From assembly GCA_934169725.1 (NCBI GenBank), contig CAKPOF010000003.1, positions 113,028 through 177,027 of the forward strand: DNA of 64,000 nucleotides. The letters are read 5' to 3'. Both the position numbers and the translations under genes were made by a program. Below, piece after piece: positions 39,424-49,083 of the stretch. The notes below the pieces were generated by a model. The model saw only the letters and a list, made by a program, of their open reading frames with translations. It searched no databases and was not told the DNA's origin. Position 1 is the stretch's first letter, and each line of letters begins with the position of its first letter. This DNA is from an uncultured Clostridia bacterium. GTDB taxonomy: Bacteria; Bacillota; Clostridia; TANB77; CAG-508.

Positions 39424-40287
39424 ATGAATAAAAATATAAATAAGATAATAGAAGAAATATGTAGAAAGGAAATAAAAGGAAAAAAAATAAATGATGAGCC
39501 ATTATGTGTATTATTAGGAGGTCTACCAGGTTCAGGAAAGACAAATCTTGTAAAACAAATACAAGAAGAATATAAGGAGCGTGATTTTGTGATTATAGAT
39601 ACGGATAATTACAGAAAACTACATCCAGATTATGAATTATTAAAAAAAATACCTGAAAAAGCGATAAATGAAACAAGTAAATTTTCTAACATAATAGAAG
39701 CTGAATTGATAAAAAAAGCAATTAAAGAGCATTGTGATATTATAAGTGTAACAACATTGAGAGCTTCAGAAGCAATAAATAGAATTTTATATGAACCTGC
39801 TGTAAATGGGGGGTATAAAATGGAGGCATGTATTATGTCAGTTCCTATAAGTGAAAGTGGATTATCAGCGCAAAATAGATATGAAAAGCAAATTGCTGAT
39901 GGAGAATGTCCACGATTTACACCAATGAGTTTTATAGAAACATCTTTTCAAGGAATAAAAGAAACAATACAAATGCTTCAAAGAAAAAACGATAATCCTA
40001 TAATTAAAGTATATAATCGAGGGATAGGAGAAAAATCTATGCCAATAGAGTTTTACAATAGCCAAGAAAAAAATTCTAGATATAGTTGTGCTTTAGAAGC
40101 TTTTTTGGATTCTATGAAATCTTTAGATAATAAAAAAGCAATTGAACAAATAAATGAATTATATAAGATAAAACAAAATCGAGATGCAAATAGTATAGAG
40201 TATTCTTCGTTAGAAAGACTAAAGGAACTTTTTGAAGTAGAAAAAAATAGAGAAAGAGAATATAAAAATTGTAATTTTGTAATATAA
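39424..40287 (+). CDS. Zeta-toxin-family kinase
   Basis: The 288-residue protein has the Walker A loop GGLPGSGKT near residue 38 and DTDNYRKLHPDY, the substrate-binding Asp region of zeta toxins. Zeta kinases phosphorylate UDP-N-acetylglucosamine and block wall synthesis. No epsilon-like antitoxin gene is next to it; the 148 bases upstream hold only a 13-codon frame at 39323. The ATG at 39424 is 8 bases from gggagaa; a TTG at 39418 is the alternative. It may be an orphan toxin or a housekeeping kinase of the family. Confidence 0.8.
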   Translation: MNKNINKIIEEICRKEIKGKKINDEPLCVLLGGLPGSGKTNLVKQIQEEYKERDFVIIDTDNYRKLHPDYELLKKIPEKAINETSKFSNIIEAELIKKAIKEHCDIISVTTLRASEAINRILYEPAVNGGYKMEACIMSVPISESGLSAQNRYEKQIADGECPRFTPMSFIETSFQGIKETIQMLQRKNDNPIIKVYNRGIGEKSMPIEFYNSQEKNSRYSCALEAFLDSMKSLDNKKAIEQINELYKIKQNRDANSIEYSSLERLKELFEVEKNREREYKNCNFVI

Positions 40288-40299
40288 TAATATAGACAT

Positions 40300-40361
40300 T
40301 AAATGCTGTCTAGTCTATGTCTGCGACTAGATGGTATTTTTTCGCTTTTAAGAGAAAATAC
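40300..40361 (+). promoter_or_regulatory. Structured leader upstream of the DUF2798 gene
   Basis: Two hairpins precede the gene: ctagtc (about 40309-40314) with gactag, and ggtatttt...aaaatacc (about 40332-40361). A terminator role for the first gene or a regulatory leader for the second is possible. No known riboswitch class was recognised. Confidence 0.35.
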
Positions 40362-40393
40362 CGAGAACTTTTTAAAGAGAGGAGGAGGTATAA

Positions 40394-40902
40394 ATGCCTA
40401 AAACAAAGTTTCAAAATTTTATATTCACTTTAATGACTGCTGTTTTAATGGCTTATTGTATGATTGTTTACAGTGTATCTATAAATTCAACTGAAGGGTT
40501 AGTAAATCAAACTTTTTTAATAGCATTAAAAGAATTTGCAATAGAGGGGGTATTGTCTTTTTATTAGCATTTTTTGTTGCAAGTCCTATTGCTAAAAAAT
40601 TAGCATTTAGAATAGTAAATCCTAAAGAAGATAATAAAATGTTTATTATTCTATCTATTCAAACATTTACGGTTTTGACTATGGTAGGTCTAATGAGTGC
40701 GTATGCTTTATTTGCACAACATTTAATAAATAGTAATATTATATGTAATTATATAGTTTTATATTGTAAAAATTTTATAATTGCTTATCCACTACAAATA
40801 CTTTTGGTAGGGCCATTTGTAAGAAATGTTTTTAGAATAGTATTAAAAAAATACAAAAGTTTACAACTTGGTAATATTTTTTTAATCAGTAGTAATGAAT
40901 AA
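40394..40902 (+). pseudogene. DUF2798-like membrane protein, broken by one frameshift
   Basis: An ATG with a gaggagg site starts MPKTKFQNFIFTLMTAVLMAY and stops after 57 codons. In the next frame, from G5 at 40546-40550, the protein continues as GIVFLLAFFVASPIAKKLAFR and runs to 40902. One added G restores a single frame of about 169 residues with four membrane segments, matching the DUF2798 layout. The function of that family is unknown. It may be a true pseudogene, a phase-variable tract or a sequencing error. Confidence 0.7.
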
Positions 40903-41239
40903 AAAATAAATTAAATTCAGACCTTTGTTTCTATAGAGGAATAAAGGGCGACTACGTTGCTGTGTTCTAATATAATGAGAAATGCATATGGAAATAAAAG
41001 AAGAGCTGAATGGAATGAACTTGAAAATGTAAGATATTTTTATAAGTAGAAAAGATGAGTTTAACAAGTAAAAAATTCAGAAATTATGGTGTTAAAATAT
41101 ATGTTTAAAATTGATATAAATATAAAATTATGATAGTATATGATTGTTAAATATAAAGATCTTGTTCTAATATGAACAGTTTAGTATAAATGCAACTATT
41201 GAATAATTATTAGATAGCCAAATGGCAGGAGGGATGACT
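40903..41239. other. 337-base gap with weak repeat remnant
   Basis: The segment 40919-40966 shares aaagggcgac and a gctgtgtt end with the short hairpin repeat at 31733 and 49082, but aligns poorly. A 24-codon frame at 40975 has no ribosome site. Nothing else is supported. Confidence 0.3.
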
Positions 41240-41485
41240 ATGACTATGAGTGATTTTTTATTATTTTGTGTAAAATTTTTTTGTTTTATGTTTGTACTTG
41301 TAATAGTAATCGGGAAAATTAAAGTTCGGTACGACAAGAAAAATAAAATAAAAAAAGAACTAAAAGAAAGTACTGAGTCAGTCAAATATACTTTTTCGTC
41401 AGTGTTTCCCAATAAAGAGGTTATGGATGAGGTATTTGAAATAATAAAACAAAACAAAGAAACAGAAAAGAATGAGAAACAATAA
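41240..41485 (+). CDS. Small single-span membrane protein of unknown function
   Basis: The ATG at 41240 is 6 bases after aggaggg; ATGs at 41222, 41234 and 41246 are also in frame. The product of about 81 residues has one membrane segment (residues 5-24) and a lysine-rich cytoplasmic tail predicted to be helical. No family is recognised. A strong terminator follows. Confidence 0.6.
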   Translation: MTMSDFLLFCVKFFCFMFVLVIVIGKIKVRYDKKNKIKKELKESTESVKYTFSSVFPNKEVMDEVFEIIKQNKETEKNEKQ

Positions 41486-41527
41486 TTATTACTGTTAAGG
41501 AACTATACAAAAAAATTAGTAGTCTAG

Positions 41528-41557
41528 AATACAAGGATTAATTCCTTGTATTTTTTA
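41528..41557 (+). terminator. Rho-independent terminator before uvrB
   Basis: A 10-bp perfect stem (41528-41537 with 41543-41552), a 5-base loop and a T-run. Confidence 0.93.
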
Positions 41558-41608
41558 TATAAAAGTGATAAACTATAAAAGTAAACACATCTAATTTTAG
41601 GAGGAAAA

Positions 41609-43564
41609 ATGTTTAAATTAGTATCTGATTATAAGCCAACAGGAGACCAACCTAAGGCAATAGATTATCTAGTAAAAGGAATAGAAAAAGGTGAGAAATA
41701 CCAGACTCTTTTGGGAGTGACAGGTTCTGGTAAAACATTTACTATGGCAAATATAATAGCAAAAACACAGAAGCCAACTCTTGTTTTGGCACACAACAAA
41801 ACACTAGCAGGACAATTATATTCTGAATTCAAAGAATTTTTTCCAGAAAATCATGTTGAATATTTTGTATCATATTATGATTATTATCAACCTGAAAGTT
41901 ATATTCCACAGTCTGATACATATATCGAAAAAGATTCTTCGATGAATGAAGAAATAGATAAATTAAGACATTCTGCTACATTATCATTATTTGAAACTAG
42001 AGAGGTTATTATAATTGCATCAGTATCATGTATATATGGATTGGGAGATCCAGAAGATTATCAAGAAATGATGTTGTCTTTAAGACCGGGAATGCAGAAA
42101 GGAAGAGATGAGGTTTTAAGAAAATTAATATCAATGCAATATGCAAGAAATGAAATTGATTTTCAAAGAGGAACTTTTAGAGCCAAAGGTGATGTTTTAG
42201 AAGTTTATCCATCAAGCCAATCAGAATCTGCTGTCAGAGTTGATTTTTGGGGAGATGAAATAGAAAAAATAACAGAAATAAATCCTGTAACAGGTAAAAA
42301 TATTGGAGTAAGAAATCATATTTTAATTTCACCAGCTTCACATTATGTTACAACTAAAAATAAAATGGAAAAAGCCATAATGACTATAGAACAAGAGTTA
42401 GATGAAAGAGTTAAATATTTTAAAGAAAATAATAAATTGATAGAAGCACAAAGAATAGAAGAGAGAACAAATTTTGATATAGAAATGATGAAAGAAACTG
42501 GTTTTTGTTCAGGAATTGAAAATTATTCAAGACATATAAGTGGAAGAAAGCCTGGAAGTCCACCATATACTTTACTGGATTATTTTCCAGATGATTTTCT
42601 TTTATTAATAGATGAATCTCATGCAACAATTCCACAGGTAAAGGCAATGTATAATGGAGATCATTCAAGAAAGGAATCTTTAATAAACTATGGTTTTAGA
42701 TTACCATCAGCTTTTGATAATAGGCCATTAAAATTTGAAGAATTTGAAAAGAAATTGAATCAAGTTATTTTTGTGAGTGCAACTCCTGGAGATTATGAAA
42801 AACAACATAGCAATGAAAATGTTGTGGAACAAATAATTAGGCCCACAGGGTTATTAGATCCTAAAATTGATGTAAAACCAGTATCAAACCAAATTGATGA
42901 TTTATTAGAACAAATTAGAATTAGAATAGAAAAAAATGAAAGAGTTCTTGTAACTACATTAACTAAAAAAATGGCGGAAGACTTAACAGATTATCTAAAA
43001 GGATTGGATATTAAAGTAAGTTATATTCATTCTGATACAAAAACTTTAGAAAGAATGGAAATAATACGAAAACTTAGATTAGGAGAATATGATGTTTTAG
43101 TTGGAATAAATTTATTAAGAGAAGGATTAGATATACCGGAAGTTTCTTTAGTTGCAATATTAGATGCTGATAAGGAAGGTTTTTTAAGGTCAGAAAGAGC
43201 TCTAATTCAAACAATAGGTAGAGCTGCGAGAAATACAAATGGAACTGTAATTATGTATGCTGATGAGTTAACAGAAAGTATGGAAAAAGCAATAACAGAA
43301 ACTAATAGAAGAAGAAAGATTCAGGAAGATTATAACAAAAAAAATAATATTATACCAAAGACAATTAAAAAATCAGTTAGAGATTCAATTAAAGCAACAT
43401 TGACTGAAGATATTGGTGTTGAATATAAATTGGAGAAAGAAGAAGATATAAAAGATGTAATTACTAAGTTGACAGATGAAATGTTAAAACATGCAACAGA
43501 TATGGAATTTGAAAAAGCAGCTGAATTACGTGATAAAATTAAAGAACTAGAAAAACTTTTGTAA
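41609..43564 (+). CDS. uvrB: Excinuclease ABC subunit B
   Basis: UvrB verifies DNA damage and loads UvrC in nucleotide excision repair. The 651-residue protein has [14 protein letters not shown], the Walker A loop [11 protein letters not shown], the hairpin [21 protein letters not shown], the DESHATIPQ Walker [30 protein letters not shown], and a C-terminal UVR motif. uvrA, often next to it, is absent; cysE follows instead. Confidence 0.97.
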   Translation: MFKLVSDYKPTGDQPKAIDYLVKGIEKGEKYQTLLGVTGSGKTFTMANIIAKTQKPTLVLAHNKTLAGQLYSEFKEFFPENHVEYFVSYYDYYQPESYIPQSDTYIEKDSSMNEEIDKLRHSATLSLFETREVIIIASVSCIYGLGDPEDYQEMMLSLRPGMQKGRDEVLRKLISMQYARNEIDFQRGTFRAKGDVLEVYPSSQSESAVRVDFWGDEIEKITEINPVTGKNIGVRNHILISPASHYVTTKNKMEKAIMTIEQELDERVKYFKENNKLIEAQRIEERTNFDIEMMKETGFCSGIENYSRHISGRKPGSPPYTLLDYFPDDFLLLIDESHATIPQVKAMYNGDHSRKESLINYGFRLPSAFDNRPLKFEEFEKKLNQVIFVSATPGDYEKQHSNENVVEQIIRPTGLLDPKIDVKPVSNQIDDLLEQIRIRIEKNERVLVTTLTKKMAEDLTDYLKGLDIKVSYIHSDTKTLERMEIIRKLRLGEYDVLVGINLLREGLDIPEVSLVAILDADKEGFLRSERALIQTIGRAARNTNGTVIMYADELTESMEKAITETNRRRKIQEDYNKKNNIIPKTIKKSVRDSIKATLTEDIGVEYKLEKEEDIKDVITKLTDEMLKHATDMEFEKAAELRDKIKELEKLL

Positions 43565-43590
43565 CATATAATATATTGTAGGTGAGGTTT

Positions 43591-44110
43591 ATGAAAGTTT
43601 TAAAAGAACTCTATATAGATGCTAAAAATATAAAGGAACATGATCCAGCATGTAGAAGCATATTGGAAGTTATTATGTTATACCCAGGATTTCATATTTT
43701 AGTTTTTTACAAATTATCTCATTTTTTATATAAACGCAGATTGTTATTTTGTGCAAGATTAATTTCACAAATTGGAAGGTTTTTAACTGGAATAGAAATA
43801 CATCCTGGTGCACAAATAGGAAAAAAATTATTTATAGATCATGGTATGGGAATAGTTATAGGAGAAACAGCAACTATAGGAAATAATTGTACGATATATC
43901 ATAATAGTACATTAGGTGGAACAGGAAAAGACAAATATAAAAGACATCCTGATATAGGAAATAATGTTATGATTGGTGCAGGTTCGAAAGTATTGGGACC
44001 AATAAAGGTAGGAAATAATGTAAAAATACGGTGCAAATAGTACAGTTTTAAAAGATATACCAGATAATGTGACTGTGGTTGAATGTAATAGAATAATATC
44101 AAAAAAATAA
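43591..44110 (+). pseudogene. cysE: Serine O-acetyltransferase, broken near the C-terminus by one extra base
   Basis: CysE makes O-acetylserine for cysteine synthesis. The ATG at 43591 follows gtgagg. The left-handed helix repeats are clear: [28 protein letters not shown] and [17 protein letters not shown]. The frame stops at 44040 after KIRCK. Removing the C at 44029 restores [18 protein letters not shown] and a stop at 44108-44110, directly at the terminator. The real gene is thus about 172 residues. The break removes only the last 27 residues. Confidence 0.85.
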
Positions 44111-44132
44111 TCCTTGCTCAGGATTATTTTAT
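44104..44132. terminator. Terminator between convergent genes
   Basis: A 10-bp perfect stem (44104-44113 with 44121-44130) with a 7-base loop overlaps the frame-corrected stop of cysE and can serve the opposing gene too. Confidence 0.85.
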
Positions 44133-44136
44133 GCTT

Positions 44137-44666
44137 TTATACATTGGCATCTGTTGATGCTTTATTTCCTACATATTCAGCATTACCAAATGCTAATATT
44201 AGATAGAAAATAAATGGTACAAATATTAAACCAACAGTATAACCTATGTCTTTTCCAAAAGATTTAGCCAAACCGTTTGCTTGATATATTGCAATACCTA
44301 AGCAAACAATTATTCCAACAATAGGTATAAATGAAGTTAAATAACCACAGATAACCCATGGTGAAATTCCAGAAATTTTGAATAATATAACGAGATTTAA
44401 ATAGGTATTATACTTTTCCATCCTTTTTCTCCTGCCTTAGTAAATAATTTCCACATTGCTATTATTTGCAAAATAGCAATTATCAAAGAAATAGTTACAA
44501 ACACTCCACCAAACAAAGCAATTGCAGATGTTATATCAGAATTTAATGAAGTCATTGAAGAATAATCAGAACTGCCTGAAAAATAGTCTGGCGAAGGCAT
44601 TGAAGAGTAATCAGAACCTCCTGAAAAAGAGTCTGGTGATATTGCAGCATATTTTAAATAGTTCAT
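44137..44666 (-). pseudogene. DUF5684-like membrane protein, frame broken by loss of a 13-base repeat unit
   Basis: The ATG at 44666 has an aaaggggg site. The first frame gives a Ser/Asp-rich start, a membrane segment and WKLFTKAGEKGWKSIIPI, then stops. The second overlapping frame begins EKYNTYLNLVILFK and continues with membrane segments to SFGKDIGYTVGLIFVPFIFYLILAFG. If the 13-mer ATAATACCTATTT (minus strand of 44399-44411) were present twice, one frame would read SIIPIYNTYLN, as in intact DUF5684 proteins. The function is unknown. Confidence 0.75.
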
Positions 44667-44745
44667 ATAAAGTCCCCCTTTCATATTTTCATATATAAAT
44701 TTTCACATTTTTCGACAAAAAAGTCAATATAAAATAAAAAAATTA

Positions 44746-44774
44746 TTGTATAAAAAAATTTGATTTGATATAAT
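44746..44774 (+). promoter_or_regulatory. Sigma-A-type promoter for the hydrogenase operon
   Basis: TTGTAT (44746-44751), a 17-base spacer and TATAAT (44769-44774), 42 bases before hydC. Confidence 0.65.
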
Positions 44775-44815
44775 TTAGACAATTATTAAATAAAGATAAT
44801 AATGGAGGTATCCAA

Positions 44816-45319
44816 ATGGAAAAAAATAAATGCAATTGTGGAAATATAAAAAAGGATATATTTATGGAAAATTTATTTAAAACATATAAGCCAGAAAAGG
44901 ATAATTTAATTCAAATGTTAAATGATATACAAGAACATTATGGATATATTACAATTCAAGCACAACAAGAAATTTCAGAATTTTTAAATATACCAATGGC
45001 TGAAATATATGGTGTTGTTACTTTTTATTCTAGATTTTCTTTAAAACCTAAAGGTAAGTATAATATATCAGTTTGTCTAGGAACAGCTTGTTTTGTAAAA
45101 GGCTCTCAGAAAATAATGGATAGATTAAAAGAAAAATTGAAGATTGAACCGGGAGAAACCACAAAAGATGGGCTATTTTCAATAGAAGAAACAAGATGTG
45201 TTGGAGCTTGTGGTTTAGCACCTGTTTTTACTGTTAATGGTGAAGTATATGGAAAAGCGACAGTAAAAAAATTAGATGAAGTTTTGGAAGAAATTATAAA
45301 TAAAGAAAATAATTGTTAA
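44816..45319 (+). CDS. hydC: Electron-bifurcating hydrogenase, NuoE-like subunit
   Basis: HydC is the thioredoxin-fold [2Fe-2S] subunit of the trimeric NADH/ferredoxin-dependent [FeFe] hydrogenase. The 167-residue protein has the four cluster Cys in VCLGTACFVKG and TRCVGACGLAPVFTVNGEVYG. An N-terminal CNCGNIKKD adds two extra Cys. HydB and HydA follow. The start has a ggaggt site. Confidence 0.93.
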   Translation: MEKNKCNCGNIKKDIFMENLFKTYKPEKDNLIQMLNDIQEHYGYITIQAQQEISEFLNIPMAEIYGVVTFYSRFSLKPKGKYNISVCLGTACFVKGSQKIMDRLKEKLKIEPGETTKDGLFSIEETRCVGACGLAPVFTVNGEVYGKATVKKLDEVLEEIINKENNC

Positions 45320-45341
45320 TAATCTATGAAGAAGGGAGAAT

Positions 45342-45377
45342 ATGAATATATACATATGTGATATATCATATAAATAA
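45342..45377 (+). CDS. 11-codon leader ORF between hydC and hydB
   Basis: An ATG with the only good ribosome site in the gap (aagggag, 45333-45339) opens a frame for MNIYICDISYK that stops 3 bases before the hydB ATG at 45381. hydB itself lacks a nearby ribosome site, so re-initiation from this mini-ORF is plausible. Confidence 0.45.
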   Translation: MNIYICDISYK

Positions 45378-45380
45378 AAT

Positions 45381-47240
45381 ATGAAAACATTGTTAGAGAT
45401 TCATGAAATAAGAGATAAAAAGAGAAAAGAATTGGATTTAAGAATAAATAAAAATACAGATACAAGAGAAAAACATATTTTAATATGTCAAGGTACTGGA
45501 TGTACTTCGTCAAAATCGCCAGAAATTCTAGAAAAATTCAAACAAATTATAGAAGAAAGAAAGATAGAAAATGTCAGAGTAATAAAAACAGGATGTTTTG
45601 GACTTTGTGCTAAAGGTCCAATTGTTATAATAAGACCGGAAGATACATTTTATTCTATGGTAAAACCAAGTGATTGTGAAGAAATTATAGATAGGCATAT
45701 TTTAAAAGGAGAAAAAGTAAAAAGATTACTTTGTAAAGATATCGACGGAATAAAAGTAGAGTCTTTAGATGAACTTAATTTTTATAAAAAGCAAAAAAGA
45801 ATTGTCTTAAGAAATTGTGGAGTTATAAATCCAGAAGAAATAGATGAATATATAGCATTTGATGGCTATAAGGCATTAGAAAGAGTATTAAAGGCATATA
45901 CACAAAACGACGTGATTGAAACAATAGAAAAATCAGGATTAAGAGGAAGAGGTGGAGCTGGTTTTTCAACAGGAAAAAAATGGCGTTTAACAAAAGAAAT
46001 AGAAAGTAAACAAAAATATGTAGTGTGTAATGCAGATGAAGGTGATCCAGGAGCTTTTATGGATAGAAGCATATTGGAAGGTGATCCACATAGTGTTTTA
46101 GAAGCAATGGCTATTGCTGGATATGCAATAGGAGCAAGTAAAGGATATATATATGTAAGAGCAGAATATCCAATAGCAGTAAAAAGATTGGAAATTGCAA
46201 TAAAACAAGCCAAAGAATATGGAATATTAGGAAAAAATATTTTTGATACAAAATTTAATTTTGATATAGAAATAAGATTAGGTGCGGGAGCTTTTGTTTG
46301 TGGCGAAGAAACTGCTTTATTAGAATCAATTGAAGGGAAAAGGGGGCAACCACGAGTAAAACCACCATACCCAGCTCAAGCAGGATTATGGGGAAAACCA
46401 ACATTGATAAATAATGTTGAAACATTTGCAAACATAGCTCAAATTATACTGAAAGGTGCAGAGTGGTATTGTTCTATAGGAACAGAAAATTCAAAAGGAA
46501 CAAAAGTATTTGCACTAGGAGGAAATGTAAATAATGTAGGATTAGTAGAAGTACCTATGGGGACGACATTAAGAGAAATAGTATATGATATAGGGGGAGG
46601 AATTCCAAACGGAAGAGAGTTTAAAGCAGCACAAACAGGTGGACCGTCAGGGGGATGTATACCAAAAGAACATTTAGATACACCAATTGATTATGAATCA
46701 TTAAAAGAAATAGGTTCTATGATGGGATCAGGTGGATTAATTGTTATGGATGATACAAAATGTATGGTGTGTTTAGCTAAATTTTATTTGGATTTTACTG
46801 TAAGTGAAAGTTGTGGAAAATGTACACCATGTAGGATAGGGACTAAAAGAATGTTGGAAATATTAGATAAATTATGTTCAGGCGAAGGTGAAGAATATGA
46901 TATTTACAAATTAGAAAAATTAGCTGTAAATATACAAAAATCTAGTATTTGTGGACTAGGTCAAAGTGCTCCAAATCCGGTAATTAGTACATTAAAATAT
47001 TTTAGAGAAGAATTTAGACAACATGCTATAGAAAAAGAATGTAAAACATTAGAATGTAAAGCGATTGCACAAATAAAAATTAATGAAGAATTATGCAAAG
47101 GATGTGGATTATGTCAAAAACATTGTCCAGCAAATGCAATAGATGGTGAAGAAAGAAACAAAAGAAAAATAGATCAAAATAAATGCGTAAAATGTGGTAC
47201 ATGTATATCAGTATGTCCATTTCATGCAATAGGAAATTAA
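45381..47240 (+). CDS. hydB: Electron-bifurcating hydrogenase, NuoF-like flavoprotein subunit
   Basis: HydB binds FMN and NADH and splits electrons between NAD and ferredoxin. The 619-residue protein has an N-terminal thioredoxin-like [2Fe-2S] part (CQGTGCTSS, TGCFGLCAKGP), the NuoF core with GLRGRGGAGFSTGKKW, GAGAFVCGEETALLESIEGKRG and SCGKCTPCRIGT, and a C-terminal 2[4Fe-4S] ferredoxin (CKGCGLCQKHCP, CVKCGTCISVCP). This is the full HydB layout. The ATG at 45381 has no strong site of its own; see the mini-ORF at 45342. Confidence 0.95.
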   Translation: MKTLLEIHEIRDKKRKELDLRINKNTDTREKHILICQGTGCTSSKSPEILEKFKQIIEERKIENVRVIKTGCFGLCAKGPIVIIRPEDTFYSMVKPSDCEEIIDRHILKGEKVKRLLCKDIDGIKVESLDELNFYKKQKRIVLRNCGVINPEEIDEYIAFDGYKALERVLKAYTQNDVIETIEKSGLRGRGGAGFSTGKKWRLTKEIESKQKYVVCNADEGDPGAFMDRSILEGDPHSVLEAMAIAGYAIGASKGYIYVRAEYPIAVKRLEIAIKQAKEYGILGKNIFDTKFNFDIEIRLGAGAFVCGEETALLESIEGKRGQPRVKPPYPAQAGLWGKPTLINNVETFANIAQIILKGAEWYCSIGTENSKGTKVFALGGNVNNVGLVEVPMGTTLREIVYDIGGGIPNGREFKAAQTGGPSGGCIPKEHLDTPIDYESLKEIGSMMGSGGLIVMDDTKCMVCLAKFYLDFTVSESCGKCTPCRIGTKRMLEILDKLCSGEGEEYDIYKLEKLAVNIQKSSICGLGQSAPNPVISTLKYFREEFRQHAIEKECKTLECKAIAQIKINEELCKGCGLCQKHCPANAIDGEERNKRKIDQNKCVKCGTCISVCPFHAIGN

Positions 47241-47331
47241 TAGTATATATTTATATGTTTCTAACAAATTTAATATTTATTATTTTTCAATACCTTTATA
47301 AAAAGGTAATAAGTACAAAAGGAGTTTTAAT

Positions 47332-49083
47332 ATGGAAAAAGAAATGATTAATTTAACTATAGATGGTCAAAAAATAACTGTAGAAAAAGGAACTACAATA
47401 TTAAATGCAGCCAAAATTGCAGGAATAGATATACCTACATTATGTTTTTTAAAAGATATTAATGAAGTTGGAGATTGCAGGATGTGTATAGTTGAAGTTG
47501 AAGGACGAAAAGGATTTGCAACTTCATGTATCCAAACAGTTGAAGAAGGAATGATAGTTCATACACATACTCCTAACGTATTAGAAGCTCGACACGTAAT
47601 ATTGGATTTAATTATATCTAATCATGAAAAAAATTGTTTGACGTGTACACGTTCTGGAAATTGTGAGTTACAAACTTTAGCTGTGAAATTTAATGTTTTA
47701 AATGTAGAATTCCCTGGAGAGGTAACCAAACATAAAGTAGATGATTTATCACCAGCGATTGTAAGAGATTTTAATAAATGCATTTTATGCAGAAGATGTG
47801 TTGCTGCATGTAAAAACGTGCAAGGGATAGGAGCAATTGATTGTATTAACAGAGGATTTGATTCATGTATTTCAACAGTTGGAGATAAGAGTTTAAATGA
47901 TGTAAATTGTACTTTTTGTGGACAATGCATAGAAGCTTGTCCAACAGGAGCATTACATGAAAAAGAAACTATTAACGATGTTTGGATAAAATTAAAAGAT
48001 CCAAATACAGCTGTAATTGTTCAAACAGCACCTGCAGTTAGAGTAGCATTAGGAGAGGAATTTAAAATGCCAATAGGCACAAATGTTGCAGGGAAAATGA
48101 TAACAGCGTTAAAAAGACTAGGTTTTGATAAAGTGTTTGATACAAATACAGGAGCAGATCTTACAATTATGGAAGAAGCAAGTGAATTTATTGATAGATT
48201 TAGTAAAAATGAAAATTTGCCATTAATAACATCATGTTGTCCTGGATGGATAAAATATATAGAAATGAATTATCCAGAACTTTTACCACATTTATCAAGT
48301 TGTAAATCGCCACATCAAATGTTTGGGGCAATTTTAAAAACATATTATGCCCAAAAAGAGAAAATAGATCCAGAAAAAATATATGTAGTATCTGTTATGC
48401 CATGTATTGCGAAAAAATTTGAAAAACAAAGAGAAGAAATGAAAGAAGAAGATCTATATGATGTTGATAATGTTATAACAACACGAGAATTAGCAAGGAT
48501 GATAAAACAAGCAAATATAGAATTTGAAAAATTGGAAGATAGTGAATTTGATACACCAATGGGAGAGGCAAGTGGTGCAGGAGCAATATTTGGAACAACA
48601 GGAGGAGTTATGGAGGCAGCCTTAAGAACTGCACAGGATTTTTTAGTAAAAAAAGATTTAGATAGTATAGAATTTAAACAAGTAAGAGGAGAAAAAGAAA
48701 TAAAAAAAGCTGTAATTAATATAGCAGAAAAAAATGTTAATGTAGTTGCTGCAAGTGGATTAAAAAATGCAAATAAAATTTTAGAAGAAATAAAATCAGG
48801 AAAAGCTGATTATGATTTTGTAGAAATTATGGCTTGTCCAGGAGGCTGTATTATGGGTGGTGGGCAACCAATAAAAAGTTCAAAGATAAGGTCAGATGTT
48901 AATATAAAAAAACTAAGAGCAGATGCATTATATACAATTGATGAGAAAAGTACTATTAGAAAATCACATGAAAATCCTACTATAAAAAAGATATATGAAG
49001 AATTTTTACAAAAACCAGAAAGTGATATAGCCAAAAAATTATTACATACTAAATATAGTCACAGAAATAAATACAATATATAA
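47332..49083 (+). CDS. hydA: [FeFe] hydrogenase catalytic subunit
   Basis: HydA reduces protons to H2. The 583-residue protein has an N-terminal [2Fe-2S] domain (CFLKDINEVGDCRMC), a His-ligated cluster region (HEKNCLTCTRSGNCELQ), two [4Fe-4S] motifs (CILCRRCVAAC, CTFCGQCIEACP) and the H-cluster signatures L1 TSCCPGWIKYIE, L2 MPCIAKKFE, L3 ACPGGCIMGGGQP. It completes a HydABC trimer that oxidises NADH and reduced ferredoxin together. It is separated from hydB by 91 bases with a small tacctt/aaggta hairpin. Maturases HydE/F/G are not in the window. Confidence 0.96.
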   Translation: MEKEMINLTIDGQKITVEKGTTILNAAKIAGIDIPTLCFLKDINEVGDCRMCIVEVEGRKGFATSCIQTVEEGMIVHTHTPNVLEARHVILDLIISNHEKNCLTCTRSGNCELQTLAVKFNVLNVEFPGEVTKHKVDDLSPAIVRDFNKCILCRRCVAACKNVQGIGAIDCINRGFDSCISTVGDKSLNDVNCTFCGQCIEACPTGALHEKETINDVWIKLKDPNTAVIVQTAPAVRVALGEEFKMPIGTNVAGKMITALKRLGFDKVFDTNTGADLTIMEEASEFIDRFSKNENLPLITSCCPGWIKYIEMNYPELLPHLSSCKSPHQMFGAILKTYYAQKEKIDPEKIYVVSVMPCIAKKFEKQREEMKEEDLYDVDNVITTRELARMIKQANIEFEKLEDSEFDTPMGEASGAGAIFGTTGGVMEAALRTAQDFLVKKDLDSIEFKQVRGEKEIKKAVINIAEKNVNVVAASGLKNANKILEEIKSGKADYDFVEIMACPGGCIMGGGQPIKSSKIRSDVNIKKLRADALYTIDEKSTIRKSHENPTIKKIYEEFLQKPESDIAKKLLHTKYSHRNKYNI

